A stretch of DNA of 64,000 bases from Anisus vortex (taxonomy: Eukaryota > Mollusca > Gastropoda > Planorbidae): the NCBI GenBank assembly GCA_949126835.1, contig OX421506.1, forward strand, positions 19,666,426-19,730,425, written 5' to 3'. Shown in pieces: positions 55,992 to 64,000 of the stretch. Both the position numbers and the translations under genes were made by a program. Positions within the stretch are counted from its first letter, which is position 1; each line of letters begins with the position of its first letter. The notes below the pieces were generated by a model, which made no database searches, was not told the DNA's origin, and saw only the letters and a list, made by a program, of their open reading frames with translations.

Positions 55992-58028
55992 AAATCTCAA
56001 AAGGAATATGTGGCTGGCTGGGTATGTACATACCGCATAATCTTTTTAAATACTGGACATAAAAACGTGAAATTTGCTACAAATATTCTTTGCGTTACGG
56101 CGGTGAACACTGTCAAGGTTTTAAAAAAATTAAAATGACCGCAGTGGTCAGTTTGGTCAAAAAACGCGAATAAAACGACATATTTTGGGTTCATGTTAAA
56201 ATTGCCGTTTCAACTTTTTATAGTTTTTCGATCGATCGCGCTAAAAAAATAAAAAAAAGGATGGCGTTGAGATTTTTTTCAGGATGACGTCATCAAAGTT
56301 TGCGCAGAGATAGCTAGCCGGCTTTTCGTTATGACGTCATCAAATTTTGCGTATTCATTTAAAATTAACTTTGCTTCAACCTTTGCTAATGTACTTTATG
56401 AATGAATAGAACAAAATATATTCACGTTTTAATTTGCGTCGTAATTTATAGCGGGATATTTTTAAATTGTTATAATGGGTAATGATTAATGGTTTGAATG
56501 GGTATCTTACGTTGTATCTGGGAAATACAAAATTCCTTCACGTTTTTATTCGTGTTGTATGTGTCCACAGAATAGGTATAAAACAGAATGCGCAATCGCA
56601 TTTTATTTCTGTTTTGGGCAGTAATACCGACGCCATACTAAGCCTATTTAAACGCAGTGGTCCTGGTTACACTCTATATTTATGCTTATTTAGCCTACAA
56701 CGTCCTTTTCTTCAAATCTACAAGTTTGAACACCCAAAGCTAATAGTTCAGGCAAAATGTGCATAAACGGTTGTGTAATAAACTACAACAATGATGCGAA
56801 AACGACTGATTATCGTAAAAAAAAACATGTCAAACTGCATGGCTTTCCTGACTCCATAAAGGATAAACAACGGCATAAACAACCTCATATTAACTCATTA
56901 TGAATTATATGCCTATTTCCCTTCATAATTTTAAAAGTTTATTTTGGTTTAAAAAGTATATATTTATGTACCGGTAGCCGTAGCAATTTAGTTACCGGTA
57001 CCGAGCTACGTCTAAGCCATTTTTTTTCAAATCAGTACCGGGTAATAAATATTTTTACATCATATTGGCCTAATCCTATAATGTTGAAAACAAAATGGGT
57101 AATTAAGTCAAATTTATATAAAAGTAAGCCTATAATGAAAGATAATGTAGGCCCTATATATATTGTATATATTTATGGCAGACGTAGATATCCTTTCTCA
57201 TTTTATTATAGTAGCGTCTCTATCGACCGCTGCATTGCGGAAAATGGTAACTTTCAGTGACTGCGTATATAGAGATTGTGCATTCTGTTCTATACCTATT
57301 CTGTGTATACGTCTTATAAACTTTGTAGCGGGAAATTTTTCAATTGCCAGGCAATGTTTAAATTGTCGAGCTCAACGTTTTAAAGTTTTAATTTGTATCG
57401 TATACGTCTTATAAACTATGTAGCGGGAAATTTTTATATTGCCGGGCAATGTTTGAATTTGCCAGACCAACTTTTTAAAGTTTTAATTCATGTCGTATAC
57501 GTTGTATAAACTATGATTCATATCGGTTTCAGTTGTTATTGTTTTTCCTGTTGAATTTAAAATTTAATTTTAAGTTTGCTTCCAAAGCAACAATAAATAA
57601 ATAGCAAATATCACCAACAAAAAAACACACAAAAAAAAAATATTGATCTACGACTAATGTTGTAGAAAAAAAAAATCAAACAATCATTTTTGAATTAACA
57701 GTACTTTTTAAAAGACATGTGAGTTCTATTTTACAGAAAGAGTTTAATTACCCAATAAACTCACAAAATTCGATCATAGTGGTCATACTTTGAGCAAGAA
57801 ATAAAAAAAAATTATTATTATTTGTTTTTCCTTTTTAGTTGTATATTGAATTGGTGTATAATAAAGTGTGCAAAACAAAAATAAATTTAAAAAATACTGA
57901 CCACAAAAAAAAAAACATACTACTTTATGTATGTTGCGAAAACAAAACTAAAAAACTATAATGTGTCAAGCATATTCTAAAAAAAAGCCCGTTCGAAGAA
58001 TCGGGCACATAACGGCTTGTATATATAT
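55992..58028 (+). repeat. Array unit 3 (2,037 bp)
   Basis: Near-identical twin of unit 2, so this pair is the most recent duplication. Confidence 0.93.
56757..56903 (+). pseudogene. THAP-like frame in array unit 3
   Basis: As in unit 2 with VINYNN in place of VIIYNN. Confidence 0.55.
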
Positions 58029-59364
58029 AAATCTCAAAAGGAATATGTGGCTGGCTGGCTGGCTGGGTATGTACATACCGCATAATCTTTTTAAATACTG
58101 GACATAAAAACGTGAAATTTGCTACAAATATTCTTTGCGTTACGGCGGTGAACACTGTCAAGTTTTAAAAAAAATTAAAATGACCGCAGTGGTCAGTTTG
58201 GTCAAAAAACGCGAATAAAACGACATATTTTGGGTTCATGTTAAAATTGATGTTCCAACTTTTTATAGTTTTTCGATCGATCGCGCTAAAAAAATAAAAA
58301 AAAGGATGGCGTTGAGATTTTTTTTAGGAGGACGTCATCAAAGTTTGCGCAGAGATAGCTAGCCGGCTTTTCGTAATGACGTCATCAAATTTTGCGTATT
58401 CATTTAAAATTAACTTTGCTTCAATGTTTGCTAATGTATTTTATGAATAAATAGAACAAAATATATTCACGTTTTAATTCGTGTCGTATACGAAATATAA
58501 ACTTTGTAGTTGTTGCGTGCAATCTCATTATAACTGCTTGAGTAGTAAGAGTGTATGTAAACATAACTTTTAGCTTTTTCAATTCGTTTGAAGCGGGCGT
58601 ATACGCATTAAAATCTTTCTAGCGGGAAATATTTCACGTTTCAATTCGTTTCTAGCGGGAAATATTTCACGTTTCAGTTCGTTTCGGTTGTAGCGGGCGT
58701 ACAAAATGTCATTCACATTTAAATTTGTGACGTATACATCGATAAACTTTTTAACGGGCAGGGTTTTATTAATTGCCGTATATATTAACTGTGTAGCGGG
58801 CAATCTCATTATAACTCCATGGGTAGATAAAGTGTATGTAAAAAATCATTATGCGATTACATTGAACACAATTTTTTTTTTAAAGTTTCTTCTTTGTTTC
58901 TTATTGGTTTCATTTGTTATTGTTTTACATGTTGAATAGAAAAATTAATTCTAAGTTTACTTCCAAAGCAACAATAAAAAAAATAAATAGCAAATAACAA
59001 AAACAACACAACATAGGTCTGCGACTTAATGTTTGTCGTAAAAAATATATCAAACAATCATTTTTTTCAAAAATAAAAGTACGTCGAATGTTCTTTATCC
59101 ATGAATAGAACAAAATATATTCACGTTTTAATTTGCGTCGTAATTTATAGCGGGCAATTTTTTAATTGTTATAATGGGTAATGGGTAATGATTTTAACGG
59201 GTAATTCATGTTGTAGCGAGCAAATAAAAAACTACCTCACGTTTAAATTCGTGTCGTAGGTCATGCGGGCAATCTTATTATAACTGCTTGAGTAGTTAGA
59301 GTGTATGTAAACATAACTTTTTGCCGGTTCGGAGGACCGGGCACATACCGGCTTGTATATATAT
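58029..59364 (+). repeat. Array unit 4 (1,336 bp, short variant)
   Basis: Three GGCT copies. After the CRE-like pair it follows unit 1, including the doubled tagcgggaaatatttcacg at 58,619-58,675. Lacks the THAP frame and the 19-bp minisatellite. Ends ggttcggaggaccgggc. Confidence 0.92.
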
Positions 59365-61416
59365 AAATCTCAAAAGGAATATGTGGCTGGCTGGGTATGT
59401 ACATACCGCATAATCTTTTTAAATACTGGACATAAAAACGTGAAATTTGCTACAAATATTCTTTGCGTTACGGCGGTGAACACTGTCAAGGTTTTAAAAA
59501 AATTTAAATGACCGCAGTGGTCAGTTTGGTCAAAAAACGCGAATGAAACGACATATTTTGGGTTCATGTTAAAATTGCCGTTCCAACTTTTTATAGTTTT
59601 TCGATCGATCGCGCTAAAAAAATAAAAAAAAGGATGGCGTTGAGATTTTTTTCAGGATGACGTCATCAAAGTTTGCGCAGAGATAGCTAGGCGGCTTTTC
59701 GTTATGACGTCATCAAATTTTGCGTATTCATTTAAAATTAACTTTGCTTCAACCTTTGCTAATGTACTTTATGAATGAATAGAAAAAAATATATTCACGT
59801 TTTCATTTGCGTCGTAATTTATAGCGGGATATTTTTAAATTGTTATAATGGGTAATGTTTAATGGTTTTAATGGGTATCTTACGTTGTATCTGGCAAATA
59901 CAAAATTTCTTCACGTTTTTATTCGTGTTGTATATGTCCACAGAATAGGTATAAAACAGAATGCGCAATCGCATTTTATTTCTGTTTTGGTCAGTAATAC
60001 CGACGCCATACTAAGCCTATTTAAACGCAGTGGTCCTGGTTACACTCTATATTTATGCTTATTTAGCCTACAACGTCCTTTTCTTCAAATCTACAAGTTC
60101 GAACACCCAAAGCTAATATTTCAGGCAAAATGTGCATAAACGGTTGTGTAATAAACTACAACAATGATGCGAAAACGACTGATTATCGTACAAAAGAGCA
60201 AGTCAAACTGCATGGCTTTCCTGACTCCATAAAGGATAAACAACAGCATAAACAACCTCATATTAACTCATTATGAATTATATGCCTATTTCCCTTCATA
60301 ATTTTAAAAGTTTATTTTGGTTTAAAAAGTATATATATTTATGTACCGGTAGCCGCAGCAATTTAGTTACCGGTACCGAGCTACGTCTAAGCCATTTTTT
60401 TTTCAAATCAGTACCGGGTAATAAATATTTTTACATCATATTGGCCTAATCATATAATGTTCAAAACAAAATGGGTAATTAAGTCAAATTTATATAAAAG
60501 TAAGCCTATAATGAAAGATAATGTAGGCCCTATATATATTGTATATATTTATGGCAGACGTAGATATCATTTCTCATTTTACTATAGTAGCGTCTCTAGC
60601 GACCGCTGCATTGCGGAAAATGGTAACTTTTAGTGAGTGCGTATATAGGGATTGTGCATTCTGTTCTATACCTATTCTGTGTATACGTCTTATAAACTTT
60701 GTAGCGGGAAATTTTTCAATTGCCAGGCAATGTTTAAATTGCCGAGCTCAACGTTTTAAAGTTTTAATTTGTATCGTATACGTCTTATAAACTATGTAGC
60801 GGAAAATTTTTATATTGCCGGGCAATGTTTAAATTTGCCGGACCAACTTTTTAAAGTTTTAATTCATGTCGTATACGTTGTATAAACTATGATTCATATC
60901 GGTTTCAGTTGTTATTGTTTTTCCTGTTGAATTTAAAATTTAATTCTAAGTTTGCTTCCAAAGCAACAATAAATAAATAGCAAATAACACCAACGAAAAA
61001 AAAAAAATAAAAAAAAATAAAAAAAATATATTGATCTACGACTAATGTTGTAGCAAACAAATATATCAAACAATCATTTTTAAATTAACAGTACTTTTTA
61101 AAAGACATGTGAGTTCTGTTTTACAGAAAGAGTTTAATTACCCAATAAACTCACAAAATTCGATTATAGTGGTCATACTTTGAGCAAGAAATAAAAAAAA
61201 ATTATTATTATTTGTTTTTCCTTTTTAGTTGTATATTGAATTGGTGTATAATAAAGTGTGCAAAACAAAAATAAATTTAAAAAATACTGACCACAAAAAA
61301 AAACATACTACTTTATGTATGTTGCAAAAACAAAACTAAAAAACTATAATGTGTCAAGCATATTCTAAAAAAAAGCCCGTTCGAAGAATCGGGCACATAT
61401 CGGCTTGTATATATAT
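59365..61416 (+). repeat. Array unit 5 (2,052 bp)
   Basis: Long type; two GGCT copies; more substitutions relative to units 2 and 3. Confidence 0.92.
60130..60276 (+). pseudogene. THAP-like frame in array unit 5
   Basis: As in unit 2 with YRTKEQVKLHGFP; still open. Confidence 0.5.
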
Positions 61417-63414
61417 AAATCTCAAAAGGAATATGTATGTGGCTGGCTGGCTGGCTGGGTATGTACATACCGCATAATCTTTTTAAATACTGGACATAAA
61501 AACGTGAAATTTGCTACAAATATTCTTTGCGTTACGGCGGTGAACACTGTCAAGGTTTTAAAAAAATTAAAATGACCGCAGTGGTCAGTTTGGTCAAAAA
61601 ACGCGAATAAAACGACATATATTGGGTTCATGTTGAATTTGCCGTTCCAACTTTTTATAGTTTTTCGATCGATCGCGCTAAGAAAATAAAAAAAAAGGAT
61701 GGCGTTGAGATTTTTTTCAGGATGACGTCATCAAAGTTTGCGCAGGGATAGCTGGCTTTCTTTTTTTTTATGGCGTCATCGAGTTTTGCGTATTCGTTTT
61801 AATTAAATTCGCTTCAACGTTTGCTAATGTACTTTATGAATGAATAGAAAAAAATATATTCACGTTTTAATTTGCGTCGTAATTTATAGCGGGATATTTT
61901 TTAATTGTTATAATGGTAATGATTAATGGTTTTAATGGGTATCTTACGTTGTATCTGGCAAATACAAAAATCCTTCACGTTTTTATTCGTGTTGTATATG
62001 TCCACGGAATAGGTATAAAACAGAATGCGCAATCGCATTTTATTTCTGTTTTGGGCAGTAATACCGACGCCATACTAAGCTTATTTAAACGCAGCGGTCC
62101 TGGTTACACTATATATTTATGCTTATTTAGCCTACAATATCCTTTTCTTCAAATCTACAAGTTCAAACACCCAAAGCTAATGTTTCAGGCAAAATGTGCC
62201 TAAACGGTTGTGTAATAAACTACAACAATGATGCGAAAACGACTGATTATCGTAAAAAAGAGCATGTCAAACTGCATGGCTTTCCTGACTCCATAAAGGA
62301 TAAACAACGGCATAAACAACCTCATATTAACTCATTATGAATTATATGCCTATTTCCCTTCATAATTTTAAAAATTTATTTTGGTTTAAAAAGTATATTT
62401 TTATGTACCGGTAGCCGTAGCAATATAGTTACCGGTACCGAGCTACGTCTAAGCCATTTTTTTTTCAAATCAGTACCGGGTAATAAATATTTTTACATCA
62501 TATTGGCCTAATCCTATAATGTTGAAAACAAAATGGGTAATGAAGTCAAATTTATATAAAAGTAAGCCTATAATTAAAGATAATGTAGGCCCTATATATA
62601 TTGTATATATTTATGGCAGACGTAGATATCCTTTCTCATTTTATTATAGTAGCGTCTCTATCGACCGCTGCATTGCGGAAAATGGTAACTTTCAGTGACT
62701 GCGTATATAGGGATTGTGCATTCTGTTCTATACCTATTCTGTGTATACGTCATATAAACTTTGTAGCAGGAAATTTTTCAATTGCCAGGCAATGTTTAAA
62801 TTGCCGAGCTCAACGTTTTAAAGTTTTAATTTGTATCGTATACGTCTTATAAACTATGTAGCGGGAAATTTTCATATTGCCGGGCAATGTTTGAATTTGC
62901 CGGACCAACTATTTAAAGTTTTAATTCATGTCGTATACGTTGTATAAACTATGATTCATATCGGTTTCAGTTGTTATTGTTTTTCCTGTTGAATTAAAAA
63001 TTTAATTCTAAGTTTGCTCCAAAGCAACAATAAATAAATAGCAAATAACACCAACAAAAACAAAAAAAAAACAAAAAAATAAATATTGATCTACGACTAA
63101 TGTTGTAGCAAAAAATATATCAAACAATCATTTTTGAATTAACAGTACTTTTTAAATGACATGTGAGTTCTGTTTTACAGAAAGAGTTTAATTACCCAAT
63201 AAACTCACAAAATTCGATCATAGTGGTCATGCTTTGAGCAAGAAATAAAAAAAAAAAATATTTTTTGTTTTTCCTTTTTAGTTGTATATTGAATTGGTGT
63301 ATAATAAAGTGTGCAAAACAAAAATAAATACTGACCACAAAAAATACTACTTTATTTATGTTGCAAAAACAAAACTAAAAGCCCGTTCGAAGAATCGGGC
63401 ACATATCGGCTTGT
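61417..63414 (+). repeat. Array unit 6 (about 2.0 kb)
   Basis: Long type; three GGCT copies; the second CRE-like site is changed to tggcgtca. Ends at gcccgttcgaagaatcgggc, acatatcggcttgt, after which the array stops. Confidence 0.92.
62194..62340 (+). pseudogene. THAP-like frame in array unit 6
   Basis: MCLNGCVINYNN, then YRKKEHVKLHGFPDSIKDK; open to the same stop as the other units. Confidence 0.5.
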
Positions 63415-63419
63415 TATCT

Positions 63420-63460
63420 TATAAATTACAGACGCTCCTTCTATAAAGAAGATTATTGCA
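63420..63460 (-). repeat. SINE 3' tail fragment
   Basis: ttacagacgctccttctata followed by aagaagattattgc, the inverse of the tail at 1,727-1,770. It begins six bases after the array ends. Confidence 0.65.
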
Positions 63461-63756
63461 TCCTACGCTCATCCGTGGTCCGAGTCTAGTCTTGCATTTT
63501 TATTAATGTTTTAAATGATGTTAAGTTACTGGTTTTCCTGGTTTGTTCAGGCAACCCATTCCATGCCTAAGTGAAACTCGAGAAGGAAGAGTATTTATAA
63601 ATGCATTTGTTCTCGCATAACTGATTAGACAAGAGTTTCTGACCTTATGTTTATCTGAGCGTTAAAACAGGTTTACCAGCATAAAAGGTAATATAAACTT
63701 TATATAACATTTTGTGACTAAATATTATGCGATACTTTTTATAAAATAAGAAAAAA
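63461..63756. other. Right flank, no gene seen
   Basis: May include old repeat sequence (a - strand gcatggaatgggttgcctga word), but nothing firm. Confidence 0.4.
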
Positions 63757-63885
63757 ATGACAAAGGCAAGATATTCGGCCGATGACAAAAAATCAATATT
63801 AGTTTCAGTCGAAACTGAAATCAAACCGAAAGGTAACTTTTGGGCTTCGGCCTAAACAGAAACCGAATTTCGGTAGGCCTCTACT
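63757..63885 (-). mobile_element. MITE-like repeat with GGTTTCGGCC motifs
   Basis: Same family as 1,590-1,712; on the - strand it begins gaggcctaccgaaattcgg. Confidence 0.5.
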
Positions 63886-64000
63886 AAATTGTTAAATTTT
63901 TTGCTTTCCTATAAAGTCCGCATTAGGGCCGTATAAAGTATTGAATACAACAAGATGGGGGCTCTACGTTGTGTAAGCTTAGTTACGGTATTAAAGTGGA

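Noticed and set aside
53959..62852. Recurring frames of 65, 83 and 94 codons in the array units
   Set aside because: They recur because the DNA units are nearly identical. They have no domain and overlap presumed terminal or non-coding parts. Only the THAP-like frame has a recognisable motif.

Overview
The window looks like nuclear DNA of an animal, most likely a mollusc and tentatively a heterobranch gastropod. The reasons are short exons split by long AT-rich introns, tRNA-derived SINEs and RNase H-bearing LINE fragments of types common in snails, and abundant MITEs and microsatellites. The species call is inference. No bacterial operons, CRISPR arrays or functional RNA genes are visible.

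Two paralogous membrane-protein genes frame the left two thirds, tail to tail. Gene A (+ strand) enters from the left edge and ends at 2,058; its last three coding exons are visible. Gene B (- strand) runs from a signal-peptide exon at about 51.1 kb to a stop codon at 25,528 and has about 14 small exons. Both end with an Ig-like module (an 86-nt exon, then a 74-nt exon, the same lengths and phases in both genes), a transmembrane helix and a short charged tail. Gene B adds cysteine-containing Ig-like modules and a Thr/Ser-rich stalk. They are probably cell-surface receptors or adhesion proteins; the function is unknown.

Between the genes (2.1-25.4 kb) lie mobile elements: an inverted-repeat element (3.45-4.05 kb), two LINE 5' parts meeting head-on (4.3-7.26 kb; one carries a 28-bp minisatellite made from its own coding sequence), a C2H2 zinc-finger gene (8.0-8.9 kb, -), SINEs, a hAT MITE with perfect target-site duplications (15.4 kb), a 735-bp element with about 85-bp terminal inverted repeats (16.0 kb), a decayed 2.9-kb hAT element (17.6-20.55 kb), a LINE 3' end (21.8 kb) and a GA-rich minisatellite (22.9 kb).

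The introns of gene B hold degenerate 18S rDNA pieces (30.3-31.7 kb), a 62-bp satellite (34.5-35.1 kb), a 5.85-kb DNA transposon with long inverted repeats and remains of a DUF4806-like protein (36.2-42.0 kb), two inverted LINE 3' ends (43.8-45.9 kb), a THAP-domain relic (46.0 kb), a TTAA-flanked MITE (46.3 kb) and palindromic MITEs (49.6-50.9 kb).

The last 12 kb (51.36-63.41 kb) is a head-to-tail array of six units of one repeat, four of about 2.0 kb and two variants. The units share a (TA)n start, a GGCT microsatellite, a perfect 14-bp palindrome, paired CRE-like palindromes and a terminal GC hairpin; four carry a THAP-like reading frame. A rolling-circle (Helentron-like) origin is possible but unproven. 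The right edge repeats a SINE tail and a MITE family also seen near the left edge.
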